Assembly: GCA_017883165.1 (NCBI GenBank)
Contig: JADGOC010000028.1
Coordinates: 1-32,240 of the forward strand
DNA length: 32,240 nucleotides
DNA from: Acidobacteriota bacterium
GTDB taxonomy: Bacteria > Acidobacteriota > Vicinamibacteria > Vicinamibacterales > CAVVIG01
Direction of reading: 5' to 3'
Shown: positions 17,226-26,274 of the stretch, in pieces
How positions within the stretch are numbered: the stretch's first letter is position 1
Layout: each line of letters opens with the position of its first letter
Notes under the pieces: model-generated
What the model was told of the DNA's origin: nothing
Databases searched by the model: none
What the model saw: only the letters and a program-made list of their open reading frames with translations
Program-made: the position numbers and the translations under genes

Positions 17226-18740
17226 GTGAAAAAGATCCTCATCGCGAACCGCGGCGAGATTGCGGTGCGCATCAGCCGTGCGTGCCGGGAGATGGGTATC
17301 TCTCCCGTCGCCGTGTACTCGGAATGCGATCGCGCGGCCTTGCACGTGCGCTATGCCGACGAGGCGTATGCGATCGGACCGAGCGCGCCGCGCGACAGCT
17401 ATCTGCGGATCGATCGCCTCCTCGACGCCGCCCGCGCAGCCGGCGCCGACGCCGTGCATCCGGGATACGGATTCCTCGCCGAGAACGCCGATTTCGCGGC
17501 CGCCTGCCGTGATGCGGGCCTGACCTTCATCGGTCCGACGCCCGAAGCGATCGCGCTGATGGGCAGCAAAACTGCCGCGCGCGCGGCGGCGATAAAGGCC
17601 GGCGTTCCGGTCGTGCCCGGCACCGAGGATCCGCTGGCGGCCGACCTGGCGGACGATGAGATCGCGCGGGCCGCGGAGCGCATCGGCTATCCGCTGCTCG
17701 TCAAAGCGGTCGCTGGCGGCGGCGGCAAGGGCATGCGCACGGTGACCGCTCCCGCGGACCTTGCCGGCGCGGTGCGCGCCGCGCGATCGGAAGCGGGCAG
17801 CGCCTTCGGTGACGCGGCCGTGTATTTCGAGCGCCGGCTCACGCGGCCGCGCCACATCGAGGTGCAGCTGCTCGGCGACCAGCACGGCACGGTCGTTCCC
17901 TTTGTCGAGCGCGAATGCTCGATTCAGCGCCGCCACCAGAAAGTCGTCGAGGAAACGCCGTCGCTCGCCGTGTCGCCGGCGCTGCGCGCGGCGATGACGA
18001 GCTCGGCGGCCGCCGTCGCGCGCGCGGTCGGCTACACCAGCGCCGGCACCATCGAGTTCCTGCTCGACGAGGACGGCCGCTTCTATTTCCTCGAGATGAA
18101 CACGCGGCTGCAGGTCGAGCATCCGGTCACGGAAATGGTGACCGGCCTCGATCTGGTGCGCTGGCAGATCGCCATCGCGCGCGGCGAGCGCCTCGATGTC
18201 GATCCCGCCTCGGCGCTGACGCCCACCGGCCATGCGATCGAATGCCGCATTTACGCGGAGGATCCGGACAACAACTTCCTGCCGTCGCCGGGCCGCATCC
18301 TGCAGCTCCGCGCGCCGGCTGGCCCCGGCATCCGCGATGACAGCGGCGCCACCGCCGGGCTCGACGTGCCGATCTTCTACGACCCGATGATCTCGAAGCT
18401 CATCGCGTGGGCCGAGGATCGTCCTCGCGCCGTCGTGCGCATGCGGCGCGCGCTCGGCGAGTACCTCGTGGCCGGCATCAAGACGACGGTGCCGTTTTTC
18501 ACGTGGCTCTTCGCGCAGCCGGAGTTCATCGAGGGGCGGTTCCACACCGCGTACCTTGACGAGGTCCTGAAGGCGCGCAACGGGCGGCCGTTTGTCGAGC
18601 CTTCCGCCGACGTCGAGGACGTCGCCGCGATCGCCGCGGCGCTGCACGCCGCGCTGTCGCCGCGGGCGGCCGCCGCCGGTTCCACCGCGCCGGCGGCGCG
18701 TCCATGGAAGACGCAGGCGCGCGTCGAAGGGTTGCGCTAG
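17226..18740 (+). CDS. Biotin carboxylase subunit of acyl-CoA (probably propionyl-CoA) carboxylase
   Basis: 504 residues from GTG 17226, which gives the standard opening (M)KKILIANRGEIAVRI; GTG 17208 would add six residues. Biotin carboxylase N-domain, ATP-grasp domain with glycine loop GGGGKGMR (about 164-171), EVQLLGDQHGTVV, ERECSIQRRHQKVVEETPS, FLEMNTRLQVEHPVTEMVTGLDL (in pieces), and C-domain AIECRIYAEDPDNNFLPSPGRI are all present. It carboxylates biotin with ATP and bicarbonate. The protein ends after the BC domain with an Ala-rich tail (about 465-490) and has no biotin domain; that is encoded by the next gene, which starts 1 base after this stop. The carboxyltransferase is at 14048-15589. 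Confidence 0.95.
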   Translation: MKKILIANRGEIAVRISRACREMGISPVAVYSECDRAALHVRYADEAYAIGPSAPRDSYLRIDRLLDAARAAGADAVHPGYGFLAENADFAAACRDAGLTFIGPTPEAIALMGSKTAARAAAIKAGVPVVPGTEDPLAADLADDEIARAAERIGYPLLVKAVAGGGGKGMRTVTAPADLAGAVRAARSEAGSAFGDAAVYFERRLTRPRHIEVQLLGDQHGTVVPFVERECSIQRRHQKVVEETPSLAVSPALRAAMTSSAAAVARAVGYTSAGTIEFLLDEDGRFYFLEMNTRLQVEHPVTEMVTGLDLVRWQIAIARGERLDVDPASALTPTGHAIECRIYAEDPDNNFLPSPGRILQLRAPAGPGIRDDSGATAGLDVPIFYDPMISKLIAWAEDRPRAVVRMRRALGEYLVAGIKTTVPFFTWLFAQPEFIEGRFHTAYLDEVLKARNGRPFVEPSADVEDVAAIAAALHAALSPRAAAAGSTAPAARPWKTQARVEGLR

Positions 18741-18741
18741 G

Positions 18742-19254
18742 TTGCAGTACGAGATTGAGGTCGGCGGGCGCAGGCGCCACGTGGTCGTCCACCGCGAGGG
18801 CGACCGATTCGACGTCTCGATCGATGGGCGGCCGTTTCAGGTGAACGCGGTGCGCATCGATGCGCAGGTCCTGTCGCTGATCGTCGGGGCCGCCAGTTTC
18901 GAAGTGACCGTCGCTCCCGACGCCGCACCCGCACCGCTCATCGTCCGCGTCGGCACGACGCCGGTGGTCGTTGAGTTCCAGGGGCTGAACGGACGCCGGC
19001 GCTTCGGCCAACGCGGCGACCCTGCGGATGTCGGCACGGGCCCGCAGCGCATCGCGGCGCCGATGCCCGGCAAGATCGTGCGCGTGCTCGTCAAAACAGG
19101 AGAGGCCGTCGTCGCGCGCCAGCCGCTCGTCGTCGTCGAGGCGATGAAGATGGAGAACGAGCTGCGTGCCAGGCGCGACGGCACGATCGCCGAAGTTCAC
19201 GCGAAGGAGGGGCAGTCGGTCGAGGCCGGCGCCCTGTTGGTCGTCATTCAGTGA
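18742..19254 (+). CDS. Biotin carboxyl carrier protein of the acyl-CoA carboxylase
   Basis: 170 residues from TTG 18742. The C-terminal 70 residues are a biotinyl domain with APMPGKIVRVLVKTGE and the biotinylation site EAMKMENE (K136). Residues 1-95 are beta-rich (YEIEVGGRRRHVVVHREGDRFDVSIDGR in pieces) and resemble the region that joins biotin carboxylase and carrier in fused alpha subunits (BT-like), so a fused ancestor may have been split here, or the reverse. It shuttles carboxyl groups between the biotin carboxylase and the carboxyltransferase. Its TGA overlaps the GTG of the TamB-like gene (GTGA, 19251-19254), coupling carboxylase and envelope genes. Start is judged from the one-base gap and the lack of an earlier start outside the upstream gene. 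Confidence 0.93.
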   Translation: MQYEIEVGGRRRHVVVHREGDRFDVSIDGRPFQVNAVRIDAQVLSLIVGAASFEVTVAPDAAPAPLIVRVGTTPVVVEFQGLNGRRRFGQRGDPADVGTGPQRIAAPMPGKIVRVLVKTGEAVVARQPLVVVEAMKMENELRARRDGTIAEVHAKEGQSVEAGALLVVIQ

Positions 19255-22200
19255 CGCTGTATTCGCGGCTGCGCCGCCTTTTCGAACACCGCGCGATTCA
19301 CGTGACGCGCCGCGGCCTGATGATCGCCGCCGCGATCGTCGCCGTGCTGCTCGTCAGCCTCGTGACGATCGATCTGGGGCCGGCCGCGCGCAAGATCGCG
19401 GAAGAGCGCGGTTCCACAGCGATCAAGCGCCCCATCCACATCGGCCGGCTGTCAATCCATCTCCTCACCGGGCGCGTGCTCGTCGACAACGTCGTGATTG
19501 AGGGGCTCAAGCCGTCGGATCGTCCCTTCTTCACGGCCACGCATGTGGCGGTGGCGCTCGATTGGGCGTCGCTCCTGCGCCGGGAGGTCACGATCGAGAG
19601 CGTGGAGATGACCGACTGGCAGATGCTGGTCGAGAAGTGGGAGGACGCTCACAACTTCCCCAAGTTCACGAGCGACGAGCCCGACACCGGCAAGAAAAGC
19701 AGCTGGACGGTCACGTTGAAATGGCTGCACGCCTATCGCGGGCAGTTCACCTTCGACGATCACGAGAAGCCCTGGAGCACGATCGCGCGCAATCTCGACA
19801 TCACGATCCGCTATCCCGCGCCGTATCACGGCGAGGCGACGTTCACCGGCGGGACGGTCGCGATTCAGGATTTCGTGCCGATGTGGACGAACATGCGCGC
19901 GCGCTTCTCGATCGACAAGGGCATGATCCACATCCCGCGCATCGACCTCGAGACCGACGGCGCCACGACGGTCGCCTCCGGCGAGGTCGACATGAAGCAC
20001 TGGCCGGAGCAGACGTATCAGGTCCACTCGCGCGTGCACTTTCCGCGCATGCGCGAAATCTTTTTCGCGCACGAGACGTGGCGCATCGACGGCGACGCCG
20101 ACTTCACCGGCGTCTTCCATTTGTTCAAGGGCGGCCACGATCTGCACGGGGCGTTCAAGAGCGATCTCGCGGGTGTCAACGATTATCGATTCCCGTCGCT
20201 GTACGGCTCGCTGCGGTGGACGCCCGCGGCGTTCGACGTGTGGGACGCCGGATCGTCGTTCTACGGGGGCGCCGCGCGCTTCACCTATTCGATCAAACCG
20301 CTCGGCTCCGCCGTGACGCCGACCGATCGCTTCGACGCGACCTACACCGACGTCGACCTCGGTGCCTTCACCGACTTCGAGCAATTCCCCGGCCAGCGGT
20401 TTGCCGGCCGGGCGTCGGGCACGAACGTCCTGGAATGGCCGGCCGGTCATTTCGCCGAGCATCACGGCAATGGACACGTCGTCGTGGCGCCGCCGCCTGG
20501 CGTGTCGCCGATGACGGCGTCGCTGGCCGCCGCGCGCGCGGCCGACGCCAATCACACGCGTCACGAGTGGGGACCCTTCGCGCCGATTCCGCTGCCGGTG
20601 CATCTGCCGATTGCCGGCGAGCTGACGTATCGGCTCGATCCGGCGCGCATCGAGGTCGATCCCAGCCGCTTCGCGACCGAGCGGACCTTTGTCGCCTTTC
20701 AGGGCTCCACGGCGTGGGGTGAAGGATCGCGGTTTCCGTTTCACGTGACGAGCAGCGACTGGCAGGAAAGCGACCAGCTGCTCGCCGGCATCATCACCGA
20801 TTTCGGATCGCGGGCCGGCGCGGTGGCGTTCGGCGGCCGCGGCGAATTCGACGGCGTGATGACGGGCGCGTTCAAGCGGCCGCGCGTCGAAGGCCTGTTC
20901 AGCGGCGAAGACCTGCGCGCGTGGGACACGCTCTGGGGCTCCGGCACCAGCCACATCGTCGTCGAGAACGGATACGTGCGTGCGACCGATGCCGTGGTGC
21001 GGCTCGGCGAGGCGGAGATTCATGCCGACGGTCTCTTCTCCCTCGGATACCCTCGGGACGATCGCGGGGAAGAGATCAACGCGCGCTTCCGCGTCGTGCG
21101 GCGCGACATCGACAGCCTGCGTCACGCGTTTCAGCTCGACGACTATTCGGTCACCGGCCTCTTGTCGGGAGACTTCCACCTCACCGGCCAGTACGAGCGG
21201 CCGATCGGCTTCGGCGGCATGACGATCGACGGCGGCACGGCCTACAGCGAGCCGTTTCAGAAAGCGACCGCGTCGCTGCGGTTCGACGGCGCTGGCATAC
21301 GGCTCGACGGGATGCAGATCGAGAAGAACGGCGGCACCGTCACCGGCGCGGCGTATGTCGGGTGGGACTCGACCTATTCGTTCAACGCCGACGGCCGCGG
21401 CATACCGGTCGAGCGCATCTCGGCGTTCACGTTTCCGAAAGCGCCGCCGCTCTCCGGCATCGTGGAGTTCACGGCGGGCGGCAGCGGCACCTTCGATCAG
21501 CCGCGGTACGACGTCCGTTTTCGCGCCAACGGATTGTTCATCGGCGAGGAGGGCATCGGCGAGGTCACCGGTACGCTGGCGCTGCGCGGCAAGGAGCTGA
21601 GCGGCGAAGTGGCCGCGGCGTCGCCGCGCCTCGCGGTGACCGGCACCGGGCGCATCGCGCTGACGCCGCAGGCGGACGCGGAGATGACGTTTCGCTTTCA
21701 CGACAGCTCGCTCGATCCGTACGTGCGCCTGTACGAGCCGCGTCTGTCGCCGTTCAACACCGCCGTCGCGAGCGGCACGATCCACGTCGTCGGCGAGCTC
21801 GCGGACATCGATCACCTGCTCGTCGACGTCACCGTGGACACGCTCGACATTCGGATGTTCGACTACGCGCTGAAGAACGCCGCGCCGATTCACCTCGCGC
21901 TCGATCAGCGCGTCGTCAGAGTGGACGAGCTGCAGCTGCTGGGCGATGGCACCGAGCTGCGCGTGTCGGGGACGGTCGGGCTGCACGATCAGCAGATCGC
22001 GCTGCAGGCGGCGGGCAACGCCAACCTGGGGATCCTGCAGGGCTTCTTCCGCGACGTGCGCGGATCGGGCCGTGCGGAGCTCACGGCGGCCGTCAACGGC
22101 CCGCTGCGCGATCCGCTCTTCTCGGGCAGCGCGACGGTCACCGACGGCCGCATCAGACACTTCTCGCTGCCGAACTCGCTCGACGCCATCAACGGCACCA

Positions 22201-23348
22201 TCTACTTCGACGAGCGCGGCATCCGCCTCGACGACGTGAAGGCGACGATGGGTGAGGGGCGCGTGCAATTTGGCGGGCGCATCGGCCTCGAGGGGTACCT
22301 GCCGGGCGTGTTGAATGTGACCGCGCGCGGCGAAGGCATGCACTTGCGGTATCCGGAAGGCGTGCGGTCGATCGTCGACGCCGATCTCACGATCCACGGC
22401 AGCTTCAAGTCGCCGACACTCGGCGGGACGGTCACCGTGAAGAACGCCGAGTGGACGCGGCGGATCGACACGCCGGGCAGCCTCTTCGACCTGACGCGGC
22501 GGTCGTCCACTGGTGGGACGGCCGGCGGCGCCGGCGGCGCAGCGGTCGCGACGGCCGTGCCGGTCAAATTCGACCTGAAGCTTCTGATTCCCTCTACGCT
22601 GCACATCGACAACAACCTGATCAAGATGACGGCGAGCGCCGACCTGGACCTGCGCGGCTCCTACGATCGGCCGATGCTGTTCGGACACGCGGAAGTCGAC
22701 CGCGGCGAGCTGCTGTTCGAGGGACGGCGCTACAAGGTCACGCGCGGCACGATCGACTTCACCAATCCGACGCGCATCGATCCGTTTTTCGACGTTGAAG
22801 CGGAGACGAGCGTCCGCGTCCCGTATCAGACGTATCGCGTGACCGTCCGGGCGGCCGGCACGTTCGACCGGCTGCAGCAGCCGAGCTTCGAGTCCGACCC
22901 GCCGCTGCCGAGCGCGGACGTCGTGGCGCTGCTCTTCAGCGACGCGCGCCGCACCGAGCGCGACGCGGAGTTGCGTGCGCTGAAGGACCCGAACCAGCGT
23001 CAAACCGACATCCTGACGACGCGCGCGACGCTCGCGTTGGCGAGCCCGCTCTCCGAGGGCGTCGGCAAAGTGGTCGAGCAGACATTCGGCGTCGACACGT
23101 TCCAGCTCACGCCGACCTTCATCGACCCATATAGCGACACGGCGCGGGTGAACCCGTCGGCGCGCCTGACGATCGGCAAGCGCATCTCGGACCGCGCGTA
23201 CCTGACGTTCTCGCGCAGTCTGAACTCGCCGCAGAACGACCAGATCATCCTGCTCGAGTACGACGCGACCGATCGGATCTCGTGGGTGCTGTCGCGGAAC
23301 GAGGATTCGAGCTACGCGCTCGAGGTCCGCGTGAGGCACGTGTTCTGA
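19251..23348 (+). CDS. tamB: TamB/AsmA-like giant envelope protein (translocation and assembly module)
   Basis: 1365 residues from GTG 19251. One N-terminal signal anchor (about 21-43, GLMIAAAIVAVLLVSLVTI) precedes an AsmA-like start (KRPIHIGRLSIHLLTGRVLVDNVVIEGL in pieces, about 60-85). The long middle is made of repeated beta-strand segments expected to form a lipid-carrying groove across the periplasm. The C-terminal TamB (DUF490) region is clear: LLFEGRRYKVTRGTIDFTNP, FFDVEAETSV, LPSADVVALLFSD, ending in SARLTIGKRISDRAYLTFSRS and EVRVRHVF. TamB works with an Omp85 partner, here the next gene, whose ATG overlaps this stop (TGATG). The call as TamB rests on the C-terminus and the partner; it could serve in lipid transport, protein insertion or both. 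Confidence 0.93.
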   Translation: MTLYSRLRRLFEHRAIHVTRRGLMIAAAIVAVLLVSLVTIDLGPAARKIAEERGSTAIKRPIHIGRLSIHLLTGRVLVDNVVIEGLKPSDRPFFTATHVAVALDWASLLRREVTIESVEMTDWQMLVEKWEDAHNFPKFTSDEPDTGKKSSWTVTLKWLHAYRGQFTFDDHEKPWSTIARNLDITIRYPAPYHGEATFTGGTVAIQDFVPMWTNMRARFSIDKGMIHIPRIDLETDGATTVASGEVDMKHWPEQTYQVHSRVHFPRMREIFFAHETWRIDGDADFTGVFHLFKGGHDLHGAFKSDLAGVNDYRFPSLYGSLRWTPAAFDVWDAGSSFYGGAARFTYSIKPLGSAVTPTDRFDATYTDVDLGAFTDFEQFPGQRFAGRASGTNVLEWPAGHFAEHHGNGHVVVAPPPGVSPMTASLAAARAADANHTRHEWGPFAPIPLPVHLPIAGELTYRLDPARIEVDPSRFATERTFVAFQGSTAWGEGSRFPFHVTSSDWQESDQLLAGIITDFGSRAGAVAFGGRGEFDGVMTGAFKRPRVEGLFSGEDLRAWDTLWGSGTSHIVVENGYVRATDAVVRLGEAEIHADGLFSLGYPRDDRGEEINARFRVVRRDIDSLRHAFQLDDYSVTGLLSGDFHLTGQYERPIGFGGMTIDGGTAYSEPFQKATASLRFDGAGIRLDGMQIEKNGGTVTGAAYVGWDSTYSFNADGRGIPVERISAFTFPKAPPLSGIVEFTAGGSGTFDQPRYDVRFRANGLFIGEEGIGEVTGTLALRGKELSGEVAAASPRLAVTGTGRIALTPQADAEMTFRFHDSSLDPYVRLYEPRLSPFNTAVASGTIHVVGELADIDHLLVDVTVDTLDIRMFDYALKNAAPIHLALDQRVVRVDELQLLGDGTELRVSGTVGLHDQQIALQAAGNANLGILQGFFRDVRGSGRAELTAAVNGPLRDPLFSGSATVTDGRIRHFSLPNSLDAINGTIYFDERGIRLDDVKATMGEGRVQFGGRIGLEGYLPGVLNVTARGEGMHLRYPEGVRSIVDADLTIHGSFKSPTLGGTVTVKNAEWTRRIDTPGSLFDLTRRSSTGGTAGGAGGAAVATAVPVKFDLKLLIPSTLHIDNNLIKMTASADLDLRGSYDRPMLFGHAEVDRGELLFEGRRYKVTRGTIDFTNPTRIDPFFDVEAETSVRVPYQTYRVTVRAAGTFDRLQQPSFESDPPLPSADVVALLFSDARRTERDAELRALKDPNQRQTDILTTRATLALASPLSEGVGKVVEQTFGVDTFQLTPTFIDPYSDTARVNPSARLTIGKRISDRAYLTFSRSLNSPQNDQIILLEYDATDRISWVLSRNEDSSYALEVRVRHVF

Positions 23349-26269
23349 TGCGCAGCGCGCGCCGCCTGATCGCGACGATGGGGCTCGTGCTGGCGGCGGG
23401 CATGGCGCACGCCGACGTGGCGGACTACGTCGGCAAGCCGATCGCGTCGGTGCGCCTCGTGCTCGAAGGGCGCGACACGACCGACCCCGCGCTCCTGCAG
23501 GTGGTGGAAACCCGGGCGGGCACGCCGCTGTCGATGGCTCAGGTGCGCGAGAGCGTGGCGCATCTGTTCAGCCTCGGCCGATTCGAAGACGTGCGCGTCG
23601 ACGCGGCGCTCGACAGCGGCCGGGTTGCGCTGCGCTACGATCTGAGCCCGATTCATCCCGTCATCAAGATTGAGTTCGCGGGCGACGCGAGAGCGCCCGG
23701 CGTCGATCAGGGGTCGTTGCGCCGCGCGGTGGTGGATCGCTACGGCGTGTCGCCGCCCGTCGGCCGCGCCGAAGACGTCGCGCGCTTCGTCGCCGAGGCG
23801 CTGCAGCAGCGCGGTTACCTGCACGCGGCGGTGAGGCCGCGCGCCGAGCTTCAGCACGCGCCGGATCGCGCGACGCTCGTGCTGACCCTCGAGCCGGGTG
23901 CGCGCACGCACATCGGCACCGTCGACATCACCGGCACGCCCGACGTCCCGCGCGCGGAGCTGCTGTCGCACCTGCATCTTCAGCCGCGCGACGCTTACGA
24001 GCGCGACGCGCTCGCCGGCTTCATCGCCCGCTATATCGATCGGCTCCGCAAGCGCGGGTACTACGAAGCGAAGATTACGCCGAGCGCGACCCTTGCCGCC
24101 GGCGACCGCGTCGCGAACCTCACGTTGGACGTCGCGCGCGGTCCCCACATGCGCGTGGTGTTCGTCGGGGATCCGCTGCCAGCGGATCAGCGCACCGAGC
24201 TCGTGCCGATCGAGCGCGAGGGTTCCGCCGACGAGGATCTGCTCGAAGATTCGAGCAACCGCATCGAGGAGTACCTCAGAGGCCAAGGCTATCGGGACGC
24301 GGCCGCGCCGCACGCGCGCGTGGAATCGAACGGCGAGCTGCTGGTGACCTTCACGGTGAAGAAGGGACGCCAGTACCGCGTCGAGCACATCGTGGTGTCG
24401 GGCAACACGTCGATCCCGCTCGCCGAGCTCGAACCGAACCTGCGGCTGCGCGACGGCCAGCCGTTTTCCGACGCCAGGCTGGACACGGATCTGTCGGTCA
24501 TCGAGGCGCTCTACCATCGGCGCGGGTTCGCGACCGCCAAGGCGCAGCCGTCAATCCAGCCGCGTCCGGCCGCGGGCGCCGACCTGTCGGCGCCGGTGCC
24601 GGTGCTCGTGGAGATCGCCGTTCGCGAGGGCGCGCGCACGGTCGTCGGCACGGTCGAGCTGCGCGGCAACCGATCGGTCCCGGAGGCGACGCTGCGGCCC
24701 GCGGTCGGCCTGCAGGCGGGGCAGCCGTACACCGACGCGCAACTGGCCTCCGCCTCCGAGGCGCTGCAACAGCAGTACGCGAATCTCGGCTATCAGAACG
24801 CGACCGTCGACGTGAGTCCCGGCTTCAACGCCGATTTCACGCGCGCCGATCCGGTGCTCACCGTGCACGAGGGGCCGCGGCTCTTCGTCGATCACGTGAT
24901 CATCGTCGGCAACGTGCGCACGAGCACCGGGACGATCGAACGCGAGCTGCAGTTCAAGCCGGGCGATCCGCTCGGCGTCGGCGTGGTGGACGAGAGCCAG
25001 CGGCGGCTCGCGTCGCTCGGGTTGTTTCGGAGCACGCGGATCACCGAGTTCCGGCACGGCGACGAAAACTCGCGCGACGTGCTGGTCGCCGTCGAAGAAG
25101 CGCCCGCGACGACGATCGGGTACGGCGGCGGCGGCGAGGTGCGTCTCCGTCTCGCGCAGAACGGCGGGGCGGTCCAGAAGCTGGAGTTCGCGCCGCGGGC
25201 GTCATTTCAGATCGGCCGGCGCAACCTGTTCGGGAAGAACCGCTCGGTGAATCTGTTCACGAGCTTCAGCTTGTACCCGAGCGACTCGCCGGTTTTCCTC
25301 GGGCAGGCCGCCGCCTCGGCGGGCCGCTTCGGCTTCAGCGAATACCGCGTGCTCGGGACGTACCGCGAGCCGCGGGTCCTGAACACATCGGCCGACCTGC
25401 TGCTGACCGGGACGCTCGAACAGCAGATTCGATCGAGCTTCAACTTCGCGCGGCGCGCCGCCGGGGTTCAGGTCGCGCGCCGGCTGACGCGCGACATCAG
25501 CGCGACCGTGAACTACCAGATCCAGCGCACGAAAGTGTTCGATCAGAACATCACGACCGCCGATCAGCTCCTGATCGATCGGACGTTTCCTCAGGTGCGC
25601 CTGTCGTCGTTTTCGACCTCGCTCATCCGCGACACGCGCGACGACGCGATCGCGCCGAGCGTGGGCGGCTATCTGAGCGCGAACGGCCAGGTGGCGGCGC
25701 GCGCGATCGGCTCCGAGGTCGGGTTCGTGAAGTCGTTCTTCACGGCACAGCTGTTCCGCACGCTGCCGCACACGAACCGAATCGTCTTCGCGGGCGATGC
25801 GCGCCTCGGCCTGGCCACCGGATTTCCGCGCGATCTGGTCACCACGGGCGCCGACGGACAGATCGTCATCGACGAGGTGCGGGACCTGCCGGTGAGCGAG
25901 CGGTTCTTCGCCGGCGGCGACACGACCGTCCGCGGGTTCGCGCTCGACGCGCTCGGGCGCCCCGACACGATCAGCCCAGACGGCTTCCCGAACGGCGGTA
26001 ACGGCCTGGTGATCTTCAACGCCGAGCTGCGCGTGCCGATCTGGAGCGCGCTCGGCGCAGTGGCCTTCGTCGACACCGGCAACGTCTTCTCGCGCGCCAC
26101 CGACATCGATCTCGCCGAGCTCAGGAGTGCCGTCGGCGTGGGGGTTCGCATCAAGTCGCCGGTCGGGCCCATACGCATCGACGTCGGGTTCAAGCTCCAC
26201 CGCGAGGTGATCGCGGGCAAGCTCGAAGGACGGACCGCGTTGCACATCAGCTTCGGACAGGCGTTCTGA
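23348..26269 (+). CDS. Omp85 outer-membrane protein with seven POTRA domains (BamA/TamA-like)
   Basis: 973 residues from ATG 23348. Signal peptide 1-22 (LIATMGLVLAAGMAHAD). Seven POTRA-like repeats can be marked at about 27-103, 104-184, 187-266, 267-342, 343-430, 431-512 and 512-590; the later ones are clearest (VEHIVVSGNTSIPLAELEPN, VGTVELRGNRSVPEATLRP, VDHVIIVGNVRTSTGTIER, each followed by a Gly-Tyr or Gly-Phe turn such as YHRRGF, YANLGY and LASLGLF). The barrel spans about 590-973 with the conserved L6 motif VRGF (861-864, FFAGGDTTVRGF) and ends in phenylalanine (GQAF), as expected for BAM substrates. BamA usually has five POTRA and TamA three. The gene overlaps tamB, favouring a TamA-like role, but it could be the main BamA. 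The POTRA count was made by eye. Confidence 0.93.
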   Translation: MRSARRLIATMGLVLAAGMAHADVADYVGKPIASVRLVLEGRDTTDPALLQVVETRAGTPLSMAQVRESVAHLFSLGRFEDVRVDAALDSGRVALRYDLSPIHPVIKIEFAGDARAPGVDQGSLRRAVVDRYGVSPPVGRAEDVARFVAEALQQRGYLHAAVRPRAELQHAPDRATLVLTLEPGARTHIGTVDITGTPDVPRAELLSHLHLQPRDAYERDALAGFIARYIDRLRKRGYYEAKITPSATLAAGDRVANLTLDVARGPHMRVVFVGDPLPADQRTELVPIEREGSADEDLLEDSSNRIEEYLRGQGYRDAAAPHARVESNGELLVTFTVKKGRQYRVEHIVVSGNTSIPLAELEPNLRLRDGQPFSDARLDTDLSVIEALYHRRGFATAKAQPSIQPRPAAGADLSAPVPVLVEIAVREGARTVVGTVELRGNRSVPEATLRPAVGLQAGQPYTDAQLASASEALQQQYANLGYQNATVDVSPGFNADFTRADPVLTVHEGPRLFVDHVIIVGNVRTSTGTIERELQFKPGDPLGVGVVDESQRRLASLGLFRSTRITEFRHGDENSRDVLVAVEEAPATTIGYGGGGEVRLRLAQNGGAVQKLEFAPRASFQIGRRNLFGKNRSVNLFTSFSLYPSDSPVFLGQAAASAGRFGFSEYRVLGTYREPRVLNTSADLLLTGTLEQQIRSSFNFARRAAGVQVARRLTRDISATVNYQIQRTKVFDQNITTADQLLIDRTFPQVRLSSFSTSLIRDTRDDAIAPSVGGYLSANGQVAARAIGSEVGFVKSFFTAQLFRTLPHTNRIVFAGDARLGLATGFPRDLVTTGADGQIVIDEVRDLPVSERFFAGGDTTVRGFALDALGRPDTISPDGFPNGGNGLVIFNAELRVPIWSALGAVAFVDTGNVFSRATDIDLAELRSAVGVGVRIKSPVGPIRIDVGFKLHREVIAGKLEGRTALHISFGQAF

Positions 26270-26274
26270 GAGCC

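Noticed and set aside
19452-23339. A 1295-residue open frame on the minus strand opposite tamB
   Set aside because: It is antisense to a convincing TamB sequence, has very high Arg, Glu and His content with no recognisable domain, and follows from codon use in high-GC DNA.
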